This document shows, one piece after another, positions 29,846 through 38,550 of a DNA stretch of 64,000 bases. Source of the DNA: Arthrobacter sp. SLBN-112 (GTDB lineage Bacteria > Actinomycetota > Actinomycetes > Actinomycetales > Micrococcaceae); NCBI RefSeq assembly GCF_006715225.1, contig NZ_VFMU01000001.1, positions 2,790,001 through 2,854,000 of the forward strand, written 5' to 3'. The position numbers were made by a program, and so were the translations under genes. Within the stretch, counting starts at the first letter, position 1. Each line of letters opens with the position of its first letter. The notes under the pieces were generated by a model that was not told the DNA's origin, did no database searches, and saw nothing but the letters and a program-made list of their open reading frames with translations.

Positions 29846-31218
29846 GCCCCGACAACACTCCCAGCCTGGAATCCCTTGGAAAGGTGCACTTCATCGGCAT
29901 CGGGGGAGTAGGCATGTCCGCCGTGGCCCGCATCATGGTGGCCCGCGGAGTCCCGGTCAGCGGATCAGACGCCAAGGACCTGCCCGTCATGGCGGACCTT
30001 GCCGCGGCAGGGGCGCGTATTGCCGTCGGCTACTCCGCGGGCAACCTGGCGGACGCGCAGACTGTGGTTGCAGGCTCAGCCATCCGCGAGGACAACCCCG
30101 AGCTGGCGGCGGCACGCGCGGCTGGGCTGCCCGTGCTGCACCGGTCCCAGGCCCTGGCAGCCACCATGGGCGGGGACACTGTGGTGACGGTTGCCGGAAC
30201 GCACGGCAAGTCCACCACCACGTCGATGGTCACCGTGCTGCTCCGCGCGGCCGGCCTGGATCCGTCCTTTGCCGTCGGCGCCAACATTCCCGCGCTTGGC
30301 GTGAATGCCGCGCACGGGACGTCCGGCATCTTCGTTGCCGAGGCTGACGAATCCGACGGGTCCTTCCTGAACTACCGGCCCCGCATCGCCGTCGTCACCA
30401 ATGTGGAGCCTGACCACCTCGATTACTACGGCACCGCTGAAGCCGTCTACGAGTCCTTCGACCGCTTCACTGCCCTGCTGTCGGCGGACGGCCTCCTGGT
30501 GGCCTGCGGTGACGACGCCGGCGCGCTGGCCCTCGCGGAACGGACCAGGGCGCGGGGCAACACGCGGGTGGTCCTGTACGGCACCAGTGACGCGGCAGAC
30601 ATCAGGCTTGACGACGACGGCAGGGGACAGGTTGCCATATCGGCAGACGGCGCCCGGTTCCCTTTGTCGCTGCAGGTGCCCGGACGGCACAACGCCCTTA
30701 ACGCTGCGGCCGCCTTTGCCGTGGCCCTCGAGCTCGGTGTGGACGCTGCCGCCGCTGCCGCCGGACTGGCCCGTTTCTCCGGCGCATCCCGCCGCTTTGA
30801 ACTGAAAGGCGGAGCAAGGGGGGTGCGCGTGTTCGACGACTACGCCCATCACCCCACGGAAGTCCGCGCCGCTCTCACCGCCGCCCGGTCAGTGGCTGGC
30901 GGCCACAAGGTCCATGTCCTGTTCCAGCCGCACCTGTTTTCCCGTACCCGTGAATTCGCCGCGCAGTTCGCTGATGCCCTCAACCTTGCCGATACCGCCC
31001 TGGTCCTGGACATCTACCCCGCCAGGGAGGACCCAATCCCCGGCGTCACGAGCCAGCTCATCGCCGACCACCTGAGGGAAGGCGGACGGCTCGTCTCCGC
31101 CGACGACGCAGTTGGCACCCTGGCCGGAGCAGCCACGGACGGGGACGTTGTCCTCACGGTGGGCGCCGGTGACGTCACAGCCTACGGTCCCAAAATCGTG
31201 GAGGCACTGCGTGCCTAG
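29842..31218 (+). CDS. murC: UDP-N-acetylmuramate--L-alanine ligase
   Basis: 458 aa. The first Mur ligase, adding L-alanine to UDP-MurNAc. [17 protein letters not shown] binds the nucleotide, [14 protein letters not shown] is the ATP loop, and [14 protein letters not shown] sequence (here [17 protein letters not shown]) and [14 protein letters not shown] are family motifs. It is coupled to murG by an ATGA overlap and overlaps the ftsQ start by 8 nt. Confidence 0.97.
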   Translation: MSPDNTPSLESLGKVHFIGIGGVGMSAVARIMVARGVPVSGSDAKDLPVMADLAAAGARIAVGYSAGNLADAQTVVAGSAIREDNPELAAARAAGLPVLHRSQALAATMGGDTVVTVAGTHGKSTTTSMVTVLLRAAGLDPSFAVGANIPALGVNAAHGTSGIFVAEADESDGSFLNYRPRIAVVTNVEPDHLDYYGTAEAVYESFDRFTALLSADGLLVACGDDAGALALAERTRARGNTRVVLYGTSDAADIRLDDDGRGQVAISADGARFPLSLQVPGRHNALNAAAAFAVALELGVDAAAAAAGLARFSGASRRFELKGGARGVRVFDDYAHHPTEVRAALTAARSVAGGHKVHVLFQPHLFSRTREFAAQFADALNLADTALVLDIYPAREDPIPGVTSQLIADHLREGGRLVSADDAVGTLAGAATDGDVVLTVGAGDVTAYGPKIVEALRA

Positions 31219-32134
31219 CTCCCGCCGCCCCACCTACGCCCCGGCCAAGGGCAAAAGCCGCCCCGACTCCAAGCCCGGGAACAGCACGGACGCACCGGCA
31301 CAATCGTCCGGCATGCCCGGGGGCGGTGCAGGCGGTGACGTGATCACGGCATCCCGCAGTATCCCTGACCAGGCATCCCCACAGCAGCTGAAGGAGCCGA
31401 AACCCGCCGGGGCAACGGTCCTGGCGTTCCCGGAGCCCAAAGGCCGGCGCCGCAGGAAGAAAGTCCTGCTCGCCGTGGGAACTGTGCTGGTGCTGGTTGC
31501 CGGGCTGCTGGCGGCCGCCGTCTACTCCCCACTCCTTGCCATGCAGAACATTTCGGTGACAGGCACGCGGCTTGTCACACCTGCCCAGGTTCAGGCTGCG
31601 CTGGAACCCCTGCGCGGCAAGCCACTGCCGCAGATCAGCGACGACGACGTCCGCGGGCTCCTGGGTTCCCTGATCCAGGTCAAGTCCGTTTCCGTGGAGG
31701 CCCGGCCGCCGTCCACCCTCGCCGTCGCGGTGCACGAGCGTGTGCCGGTGGCGCTGGTCAAGCAGGGGGAGCAGTACCAGCTGGTGGACGTCGACGGCAT
31801 CCAGCTGGCAGCCACTGATGATCCGGCGTCGGCCTCGCTGCCGGTCATCGACGGCGGTGCCGGCGCGATTGGCCAGGACCTGTTCCGCGCCACCGCCGCA
31901 GTCCTGGGGGCGCTGCCGGCCGACGTGCTGGCGAAGCTTTCCAACGCGTCCGCGCAGTCCGTGGACGCGGTGGAACTCAAGCTGGTGGACGGCCAAACCA
32001 TCGTGTGGGGCAACGCCTCCGAGAAGGAACTCAAGGCCAAGGTCCTGGCCGCGCTCCTCAAGACTCCGGCCGATCCCAAGAACCCGGTCAGGGTCTACGA
32101 TGTCAGTGTTCCACGGCACCCCGTGACGCGCTGA
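31211..32134 (+). CDS. ftsQ: Cell division protein FtsQ/DivIB
   Basis: 307 aa from the GTG at 31211, inside the end of murC; an in-frame ATG at 31112 would give a 33-residue extension antiparallel to nothing conserved and is rejected. A long disordered basic N-terminus (~95 aa) precedes one membrane helix (LLAVGTVLVLVAGLLAAAV) and a POTRA domain (NISVTGTRLVTPAQVQAAL and the following ~70 residues). It scaffolds FtsL/FtsB at the septum. Confidence 0.92.
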   Translation: MPSSRRPTYAPAKGKSRPDSKPGNSTDAPAQSSGMPGGGAGGDVITASRSIPDQASPQQLKEPKPAGATVLAFPEPKGRRRRKKVLLAVGTVLVLVAGLLAAAVYSPLLAMQNISVTGTRLVTPAQVQAALEPLRGKPLPQISDDDVRGLLGSLIQVKSVSVEARPPSTLAVAVHERVPVALVKQGEQYQLVDVDGIQLAATDDPASASLPVIDGGAGAIGQDLFRATAAVLGALPADVLAKLSNASAQSVDAVELKLVDGQTIVWGNASEKELKAKVLAALLKTPADPKNPVRVYDVSVPRHPVTR

Positions 32135-32222
32135 GCGCTTTCTTTCCCGGTATTAATCCGACACGCGGACCCGGTTATTGAATGTCGGAACCAGAGGAAA
32201 TACCGTCACAGACAAGAGTTAC

Positions 32223-32254
32223 TTGACATAACTATAACCTTCAACTCGAAGGTT
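32223..32254 (+). promoter_or_regulatory. ftsZ leader: TTGACA and AACCTTC palindrome
   Basis: The 184 nt between ftsQ and ftsZ are AT-rich. TTGACA at 32223-32228 looks like a -35, but no convincing -10 lies at 17-18 nt. A perfect inverted repeat AACCTTC-aactc-GAAGGTT occupies 32236-32254. It implies ftsZ-specific transcription control or an RNA hairpin in the leader. Confidence 0.5.
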
Positions 32255-32318
32255 AAGGTTTCAGCCTTCAAGCTCTCCATCAGTTTTCGCAATAAGACAC
32301 GAACAAGGGACACGTAAC

Positions 32319-33572
32319 GTGGCAGCTCCGCAGAATTACTTGGCCGTCATCAAAGTCGTCGGCATCGGCGGCGGTGGCGTGAACGCAGTCAACCGCATGA
32401 TCGAGGTCGGCCTCAGGGGTGTTGAGTTCATCGCCATCAACACCGACGCCCAGGCCCTGCTCATGAGCGACGCCGACGTGAAGCTCGACGTCGGACGGGA
32501 GCTGACCCGGGGCCTGGGCGCCGGCGCCAACCCGGAGGTGGGCAAGCAGGCCGCCGAGGACCATGCCGACGAGATCGAGGAAGTCCTGCGCGGCGCCGAC
32601 ATGGTCTTCGTCACCGCCGGCGAAGGCGGCGGCACCGGCACCGGCGGCGCGCCCGTCGTGGCCCGTATTGCCCGCTCGCTCGGCGCCCTGACCATCGGCG
32701 TGGTCACGCGCCCGTTCACGTTTGAGGGCCGCCGCCGTGCCGGTTCCGCAGAGGCCGGCATCGACGCCCTGCGTGACGAGGTGGACACCCTGATCGTCAT
32801 CCCCAACGACCGTTTGCTGTCCATCAGCGACCGCAACGTATCCGTTCTTGACGCCTTCCGCTCCGCGGACCAGGTCCTGCTGTCCGGTGTCCAGGGCATC
32901 ACCGACCTCATCACTACGCCCGGCCTGATCAACCTTGACTTCGCGGACGTCAAGTCCGTCATGCAGGGCGCCGGCTCGGCCCTGATGGGCATCGGTTCCG
33001 CCCGGGGTGAAGACCGCGCCGTCAAGGCGGCCGAACTGGCCATCGCCTCGCCGTTGCTGGAAGCATCCATCGACGGCGCCCACGGCGTGCTGCTGTCCAT
33101 CCAGGGCGGCTCGGACCTGGGCCTGTTCGAAATCAACGAGGCCGCGCGGCTGGTCCAGGAAGTGGCCCACCCCGAGGCGAACATCATCTTTGGTGCCGTC
33201 ATCGACGATGCCCTGGGTGATGAAGCGCGTGTCACGGTCATCGCGGCCGGGTTCGACGACGTCAAGGCCACCTCGCCCTCCATGGACCAGTCCCAGCCGC
33301 AGGCCGCCCCGCAGCGGCCTGCTGCCCCCGCGGCCGCTCCCGCCTCTGCCCACCCCCAGAACGGAAACCACCAGGGCGGCGGCAACCACCAGCAGAACGT
33401 CCAGCCGATCCACGCAGGCGTCGGCGCCGCGGGCCTCAGCAACTGGGGACAGCAGCGCCCGTCGGCCGTCCCCGCCGACTCAGGCTTCGACGTCGACCTG
33501 CCCTCCGTCGTGGAGCCGGACCTGACCGGCACCCACCCGGATGACCTGGATGTCCCCGACTTCCTGAAGTAG
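32319..33572 (+). CDS. ftsZ: Cell division GTPase FtsZ
   Basis: 417 aa. The tubulin homologue that forms the Z ring. [15 protein letters not shown] opens the GTPase domain; the signature [13 protein letters not shown] and NDRLL follow. A Pro/Ala/Gln/Asn-rich linker of about 90 residues leads to the conserved C-terminal peptide [10 protein letters not shown], the docking site for SepF and other partners. GTG start with a weak AGGG ribosome site. It has its own leader region with a palindrome. Confidence 0.98.
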   Translation: MAAPQNYLAVIKVVGIGGGGVNAVNRMIEVGLRGVEFIAINTDAQALLMSDADVKLDVGRELTRGLGAGANPEVGKQAAEDHADEIEEVLRGADMVFVTAGEGGGTGTGGAPVVARIARSLGALTIGVVTRPFTFEGRRRAGSAEAGIDALRDEVDTLIVIPNDRLLSISDRNVSVLDAFRSADQVLLSGVQGITDLITTPGLINLDFADVKSVMQGAGSALMGIGSARGEDRAVKAAELAIASPLLEASIDGAHGVLLSIQGGSDLGLFEINEAARLVQEVAHPEANIIFGAVIDDALGDEARVTVIAAGFDDVKATSPSMDQSQPQAAPQRPAAPAAAPASAHPQNGNHQGGGNHQQNVQPIHAGVGAAGLSNWGQQRPSAVPADSGFDVDLPSVVEPDLTGTHPDDLDVPDFLK

Positions 33573-33580
33573 GCAGCGGC

Positions 33581-34270
33581 TTGTTCCATTGGCGCGCCGA
33601 CATCCTGCCCGGGGTATCGGCCGCATTCACTGATGTGGATGCGGGAAATCTTGCCCTGCATGTAGGGGACGATCCAGCCGGGGTCCAGCAGCGCCGGGCC
33701 CGGCTGGAGGAGTCCATCGGCGTGCGTTCCCAATCGCTGCGCTTCATGAACCAGGTCCACGGGACTACTGTGGCCGTGATGGGCGCGGACTCACCCTCAC
33801 CTGAAGCCGACGCGATGGTGTCCCAAGGGCTTCCCCTCGCCGTCATGGTTGCGGACTGCATTCCGGTGCTGCTCGCGGGGGAGTCCCCAGGCGGGCCGGT
33901 GCTTGCCGCTGTGCACGCGGGCCGTCCCGGCATCGCGAACGGTGTGATCCCCGCCGCTGTGGACACCATGAAGTTTCTTGGTGCCTCCCGGATCCGGGCC
34001 TGGATGGGCCCATCGATCTGCGGGTCCTGCTATGAAGTTCCTCCGGCACTGCAGGACGAGGTAGCCGCCCTGGTCCCTGCCACCCGCAGCACCACCTCGT
34101 GGGGAACGTCCGCCCTGGACCTTCCCGCCGGTGCGCGGAGCCAGCTTGAGGCTGCCGGCGTGGACGTGGAATACGCAGGTCCCTGCACCCTCGAGACGGA
34201 CACCCTCTACTCGTACCGCCGCGATCGGAATACCGGCCGTTTCGCCGGACTGATCTGGTGCCATGACTGA
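33581..34270 (+). CDS. pgeF: Purine nucleoside phosphorylase/laccase-domain protein (YfiH/PgeF)
   Basis: 229 aa. The family includes purine nucleoside phosphorylases and peptidoglycan-editing factors and often follows ftsZ in actinobacteria. MNQVHGTTVAV, the ADCIPVLL cysteine and the AAVHAGRPGIANGV histidine supply the zinc-site residues; GPSICGSCYEV follows. The TTG start at 33581 lies 8 nt after ftsZ. The last 8 nt overlap yggS. Confidence 0.9.
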   Translation: MFHWRADILPGVSAAFTDVDAGNLALHVGDDPAGVQQRRARLEESIGVRSQSLRFMNQVHGTTVAVMGADSPSPEADAMVSQGLPLAVMVADCIPVLLAGESPGGPVLAAVHAGRPGIANGVIPAAVDTMKFLGASRIRAWMGPSICGSCYEVPPALQDEVAALVPATRSTTSWGTSALDLPAGARSQLEAAGVDVEYAGPCTLETDTLYSYRRDRNTGRFAGLIWCHD

Positions 34271-35015
34271 GCCGGCAAGCACAGGGCAGGGCCCGGCAGA
34301 CGATCCCCGCAGCGCGGAACTTTCCGAACGGCTTGCCGCCGTGCGGAAGCGGATCGCAGCGGCCGCCGGGGACGCCGGGCGCGGGGACCGGCTTCCGACC
34401 CTGATTGTGGTCACCAAGTTTCACCCGGCGGACGACATCCGGCGCCTGGCCGCCCTTGGTGTGACGGATGTGGGCGAGAACCGGGACCAGGAGGCCGCCG
34501 CCAAAGCCCTTGAGCTGGCAGATCTGACCTTGGCGTGGCATTTCGTAGGCCAGCTGCAGTCCAAGAAGGCCAAATCCGTGGCGCGCTACGCCTCCGCGGT
34601 CCATTCCGTGGACCGGCCGCAGCTCGTGGACGCACTGGCCAAGGCGGTTGCCCATGAGATCGACGCCAGTGGGAGGGCGGCGCTGGACTGCTTTGTCCAG
34701 GTCAGCCTTGAGGACGACGGCGGCACGCACCGCGGCGGTGCAGACCCCGCCGACGTGCCGCTGCTGGCAGAGCGGATTGCCGCGGCGGAGGGCCTGAACC
34801 TGGCCGGCGTGATGGCAGTGGCGCCGCTGGGTGCGCCACCGGAACCGGCGTTCGAGCAGCTCGCCGGGATCTCCGCCCGGCTGGCGGCGGCTTACCCCGC
34901 GGCGACAGGCATTTCGGCAGGCATGAGCCAGGACCTTGAGGCCGCCATCAAGTTCGGAGCGACACACCTGCGAATCGGTTCGGATATTCTCGGTTCCCGT
35001 CCCGCGGTGGGGTAG
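34263..35015 (+). CDS. yggS: Pyridoxal-phosphate homeostasis protein (YggS family)
   Basis: 250 aa, a single-domain alanine-racemase-like TIM barrel that binds PLP and balances vitamin B6 pools rather than catalysing a known reaction. The PLP lysine is in LIVVTKFHPADDI; GVTDVGENRDQEA, WHFVGQLQSKKAK and GMSQDLEAAIKFGATHLRIG (20 residues) are conserved. It overlaps pgeF by 8 nt (ATGACTGA) and precedes sepF. Confidence 0.94.
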   Translation: MTEPASTGQGPADDPRSAELSERLAAVRKRIAAAAGDAGRGDRLPTLIVVTKFHPADDIRRLAALGVTDVGENRDQEAAAKALELADLTLAWHFVGQLQSKKAKSVARYASAVHSVDRPQLVDALAKAVAHEIDASGRAALDCFVQVSLEDDGGTHRGGADPADVPLLAERIAAAEGLNLAGVMAVAPLGAPPEPAFEQLAGISARLAAAYPAATGISAGMSQDLEAAIKFGATHLRIGSDILGSRPAVG

Positions 35016-35105
35016 CGTCGGACCTATTGGAAGTGATGGGCGGGGGACTCCAGTGCTGTCAAATCATTGGGCGGCCCGCTTACGGGACACGATTAGGAGT
35101 CGACC

Positions 35106-35636
35106 ATGGCCGGCGCTCTGCGCAAGACAATGATCTATCTTGGGCTCGCCGACGGCGATGAGCATTACGAGTCCGAGCAACAGACCACACGTAAGGATGA
35201 GGACGAACCGATGGAAGTTGACCGCGAGGAACGCCGCGCTCCGGCGCCGGTCCGCGAAGTCAGCCGCGAGGCGTCCTACGCCCCTGAAGAGGAATACCGC
35301 GCCCCTGTGACCCCCATTAAACGCGCGGCTTCGAGCCGCGAAGAGAACACCGGACTTCGCCAGATCACTACCATCCACCCGCGCTCCTACAACGATGCCA
35401 AGCTCATCGGTGAGAGTTTCCGGGATGGCATTCCTGTGATCATGAACGTCACGGACATGGGCGAATCCGATGCCAAGCGGCTGGTGGACTTCTCCGCCGG
35501 CCTCGTGTTTGGCCTCCGGGGAAGCATCGAGCGGGTGACCAACAAGGTGTTCCTGCTCTCCCCGTCCTACGTCGAAGTGATCGGTGACGACAAGAAGGCC
35601 AGCGACACTCAGGCCACCTTCTTCAACCAAAGCTGA
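35106..35636 (+). CDS. sepF: Cell division protein SepF
   Basis: 176 aa. It tethers FtsZ to the membrane in actinobacteria, which lack FtsA. The N-terminal [19 protein letters not shown] is the amphipathic membrane-binding helix, followed by an acidic linker and the C-terminal FtsZ-binding core ([19 protein letters not shown], then [17 protein letters not shown] and [11 protein letters not shown]). AGGAG precedes the ATG. Confidence 0.96.
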   Translation: MAGALRKTMIYLGLADGDEHYESEQQTTRKDEDEPMEVDREERRAPAPVREVSREASYAPEEEYRAPVTPIKRAASSREENTGLRQITTIHPRSYNDAKLIGESFRDGIPVIMNVTDMGESDAKRLVDFSAGLVFGLRGSIERVTNKVFLLSPSYVEVIGDDKKASDTQATFFNQS

Positions 35637-35654
35637 GCACAAAAGCCGCACCCC

Positions 35655-35684
35655 GATGCCAGGCAGGGACACCTGTCTGGCATC
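35655..35684. terminator. Hairpin between sepF and yggT
   Basis: GATGCCAGGCAGG-gaca-CCTGTCTGGCATC forms a 13-bp stem with one G-U pair, 18 nt after the sepF stop. No T-tract follows, so it may attenuate transcription or stabilise mRNA rather than terminate fully. Confidence 0.5.
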
Positions 35685-35770
35685 TGTGCTGAAATAGACA
35701 AGACAACAGCAGGACAACAGTGGCCTCCGCGATGGAATCGCCGCACGACTATGGAGATATGAAATAAGTC

Positions 35771-36058
35771 ATGGGAATTGTTTTCGGACTTCTCTATCTC
35801 GCCCTGCTGCTGTTCTTCGTCGCCCTCATCATCCGCCTGGTGTTCGACTGGGTACAGATGTTTGCAAGGGAATGGCGGCCACGGGGCGCGGCCCTGGTCG
35901 TGGCACACGCCGTGTACTCCATCACCGATCCGCCCCTCAACGGCCTGCGGCGCATGATTCCGCCGCTCCGGCTCGGCGGCATCTCCCTGGACCTGGGTTT
36001 CCTGATCCTGTTCATCGGCGTCAGCATCGCGATGAACGTCACCAGGGGACTTGCCTGA
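35771..36058 (+). CDS. YggT-family membrane protein
   Basis: 95 aa with two membrane segments (FGLLYLALLLFFVALIIRLV and GFLILFIGVSIAMNV) flanking the conserved DPPLNGLRRMIPPL loop. YggT proteins accompany sepF and divIVA in Gram-positive bacteria and are linked to septum placement or osmotic response; no enzyme activity is known. Ribosome site weak. Confidence 0.92.
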   Translation: MGIVFGLLYLALLLFFVALIIRLVFDWVQMFAREWRPRGAALVVAHAVYSITDPPLNGLRRMIPPLRLGGISLDLGFLILFIGVSIAMNVTRGLA

Positions 36059-36232
36059 TCCACGCACCGGACCGGCAATGCAGTGTGTTCCCCCGCGGAA
36101 CGGCTAGTGTAAAGCGAAGAAACCTCGCGTTTGACACCGCAGTGTTGAATTAGAGTAAGCAGACCAAATTTAGGTACCGTAGTTTTGACGGCCGGAAGGC
36201 CTACTGACTAACCAGACCAGTGAGGTGACCAG

Positions 36233-36916
36233 ATGGCTTTGACGCCAGAAGACGTTGTCAACAAGCGCTTTCAGCCCACCAAGTTCCGCGAGGGCTATGA
36301 CCAGGACGAGGTTGATGACTTCCTGGACGAAATCGTCGTTGAACTCCGCCGCCTGAACCAGGAAAACGACGAGCTCCGCAAGAAGCTCGCCGAAGCAGGT
36401 TCAAGCGTTCCGGCAAGCTCAGCTGCCGCCCCCGTGGTGGAGAAGGTCCCCGCGCCGGTCAAGGCAGACAAGGACGAAGCCCGCGAGAAGGCAGAGGCCG
36501 AGGCGAAGGCTGCCGAAGCCGCCAAGAAGAAGGACGTCCAGCCGGCTGCCCCGGCTGCCGCCGCACCGGCTGCGCCTGCCGCTGCCACTGCTTCAGCGGA
36601 GTCCGCTGCCGGCCTGCTGGCCATGGCACAGCAGATGCACGACCGCCACGTCGCCGACGGCCAGGCCCAGAAGGACAAGATCATCGCCGAAGCGCAGATC
36701 GAAGCCAGCAGCCTCGTCAACGACGCCCAGGAGAAGTCCCGCAAGATCCTCGGTGCCCTGGAGCAGCAGCGCTCCGTCCTGGAACGCAAGGTGGAGCAGC
36801 TCCGCGGCTTCGAACGCGACTACCGTTCACGTCTGAAGGCCTACATCGAAGGCCAGCTCCGCGACCTCGATGCCCGCGGATCCGTTGCGACGCCGGAAGT
36901 CAGCGAAGCCAACTAA
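36233..36916 (+). CDS. divIVA: Polar growth and septum-site protein DivIVA/Wag31
   Basis: 227 aa. It marks negatively curved membrane at poles and septa and guides cell-wall synthesis. The N-terminal lipid-binding domain begins MALTPEDVVNKRFQPTKFR and continues with a coiled coil (DDFLDEIVVELRRLNQENDE). An Ala/Lys/Pro-rich linker (residues ~55-125) separates it from a second coiled coil. Upstream, TTGACA lies near 36132 with AT-rich DNA after it, so it likely has its own promoter. The ribosome site is GAGGTGACC. Confidence 0.95.
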   Translation: MALTPEDVVNKRFQPTKFREGYDQDEVDDFLDEIVVELRRLNQENDELRKKLAEAGSSVPASSAAAPVVEKVPAPVKADKDEAREKAEAEAKAAEAAKKKDVQPAAPAAAAPAAPAAATASAESAAGLLAMAQQMHDRHVADGQAQKDKIIAEAQIEASSLVNDAQEKSRKILGALEQQRSVLERKVEQLRGFERDYRSRLKAYIEGQLRDLDARGSVATPEVSEAN

Positions 36917-36936
36917 GTCTGGCAGCACGTATTCTG

Positions 36937-36974
36937 AAAGCCGGTGGCTGAGGATTCCTCGGCCACCGGCTTTT
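36937..36974 (+). terminator. Terminator after divIVA
   Basis: AAAGCCGGTGGCTGAGG-att-CCTCGGCCACCGGCTTT is a 17-bp stem with one T-G pair, followed by TGG. It lies 20 nt after the divIVA stop. Confidence 0.9.
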
Positions 36975-37009
36975 GGCATTGACACCCAGCTCCACGAATT
37001 GAAAGCACC

Positions 37010-37582
37010 ATGACTGACGAACTCGCTGCGGATGCGGCACGCCCTGTCCCACCCTCACCCCGCCCGCGCCGGGCGGTGCTGCTCTCCCTGTTCGCCGGGT
37101 TCGCAATGTTCGCCTACGTCCTGGACCAGCTGACCAAACTCTGGGTCACTTCCACCATGGTGGAGGGGGAGCGCATCCCTGTCCTGCCGCCCCTCCTGCA
37201 CTGGTACTTCATCCGCAATTCCGGTGCTGCGTTCTCCATCGGCGAGAACGTCACATGGGTGTTCTCCATCATCATGGCCGCCGTGGCCATCGCAATTCTT
37301 TTCCAAGTGCGCAGGCTGGGTTCGGCCTGGTGGTCCCTCGCCCTGGGCCTGCTGCTGGGCGGCGCCCTTGGCAACCTCACCGACCGGCTCTTCCGTGAGC
37401 CGTCCTTCGGCATGGGCCACGTGGTGGACTTCATCCAGCTGCCCAATTTCGCCATCTTCAACATCGCCGACTCCGCGGTGGTGTCCGCCGTCGCCATCAT
37501 CTGCATCCTGACCATCCGAGGAATCGCGCTGGACGGAACGCGGCTGGGGAACGCACCGCAGGAAAAGCCCGCCCATGACTGA
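37010..37582 (+). CDS. lspA: Lipoprotein signal peptidase (SPase II)
   Basis: 190 aa with four membrane segments. It cleaves signal peptides from diacylated prolipoproteins. [42 protein letters not shown] and [12 protein letters not shown] carry the conserved residues, including the two catalytic aspartates (VVDF and NIADS). About 30 extra Pro/Arg-rich residues precede the first helix. It overlaps the rluD start by 8 nt. Confidence 0.96.
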   Translation: MTDELAADAARPVPPSPRPRRAVLLSLFAGFAMFAYVLDQLTKLWVTSTMVEGERIPVLPPLLHWYFIRNSGAAFSIGENVTWVFSIIMAAVAIAILFQVRRLGSAWWSLALGLLLGGALGNLTDRLFREPSFGMGHVVDFIQLPNFAIFNIADSAVVSAVAIICILTIRGIALDGTRLGNAPQEKPAHD

Positions 37583-38501
37583 GCGCATTGTCGTGGCCGA
37601 AGAGTACGGCGGGACCCGGGCGGACGCCGGGCTGGCCGGCCTTCTGGGGGTGTCCCGCTCCGTGGCCGCATCCCTGCTGGCGGAAGGCCACGTCCTGAAC
37701 CGGGGCAAGGCATTGGGCAAGTCGGCAAAACTCGTGGCCGGGGACGTCCTGGACGTCACCGTCCCGGAACGGCGGGACCCGCTGGAAGTGGTGGAGGAGA
37801 TTGTGGAAGGCCTGAACATCCTGCTCGATGACGACGATTTCGTCGTCGTTGACAAACCTGTGGGCGTGGCAGCCCACCCATCGCCCGGCTGGGTGGGACC
37901 CACAGTGGTGGGCGGCCTGGCCGCCGCCGGGTACCGCATCTCCACCTCAGGTGCGCCGGAACGGGCAGGCATTGTCCACCGGCTCGACGTCGGCACCTCC
38001 GGCGTAATGGTCGTGGCCAAGTCCGAGCGGGCCTACACAGCCCTCAAACGGGCCTTCAAGGAGCGCACGGTGGACAAGGTCTACCACGCGGTGGTGCAGG
38101 GACTTCCCGATCCCCTGACCGGGACCATTGACGCCCCCATCGGACGCCACCCCGGGCACGACTGGCGTTTTGCCGTGATCGAGGACGGCCGCGCTTCGGT
38201 GACCCATTACGAAGTCCTGGAGGCCTTCGGCAAGGCCAGCCTGGTGGAAGTCCACCTGGAAACCGGCCGGACGCACCAGATCCGGGTCCACTTTTCCGCC
38301 CTCCGCCACCCCTGCGCCGGCGACCTGACGTACGGCGCCGACCCGCGCCTTGCCGCCACCCTGGGACTCACCCGGCAGTGGCTGCACGCCCGTGAGCTGG
38401 GTTTTGACCACCCTGTGACGGGGGAACGCGTCACGGTCACCAGCGACTACCCGCAGGACCTGGCCTACGCCCTGGAAGTGCTCGAATCCGGACAGGCCTG
38501 A
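37575..38501 (+). CDS. rluD: RluA/RluD-family pseudouridine synthase
   Basis: 308 aa. It isomerises uridines in 23S rRNA. An S4 RNA-binding domain occupies the first ~80 residues ([20 protein letters not shown]). The catalytic domain includes [14 protein letters not shown], the [15 protein letters not shown] motif with the catalytic aspartate, and [11 protein letters not shown]. The pairing with lspA by an ATGACTGA overlap is common in actinobacteria. Exact target uridines are inferred from family. Confidence 0.94.
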   Translation: MTERIVVAEEYGGTRADAGLAGLLGVSRSVAASLLAEGHVLNRGKALGKSAKLVAGDVLDVTVPERRDPLEVVEEIVEGLNILLDDDDFVVVDKPVGVAAHPSPGWVGPTVVGGLAAAGYRISTSGAPERAGIVHRLDVGTSGVMVVAKSERAYTALKRAFKERTVDKVYHAVVQGLPDPLTGTIDAPIGRHPGHDWRFAVIEDGRASVTHYEVLEAFGKASLVEVHLETGRTHQIRVHFSALRHPCAGDLTYGADPRLAATLGLTRQWLHARELGFDHPVTGERVTVTSDYPQDLAYALEVLESGQA

Positions 38502-38550
38502 CACGGACCGGCTGGCGGGGCTGTAAAGCGGCAGCGCTTAGAATGGTCCG

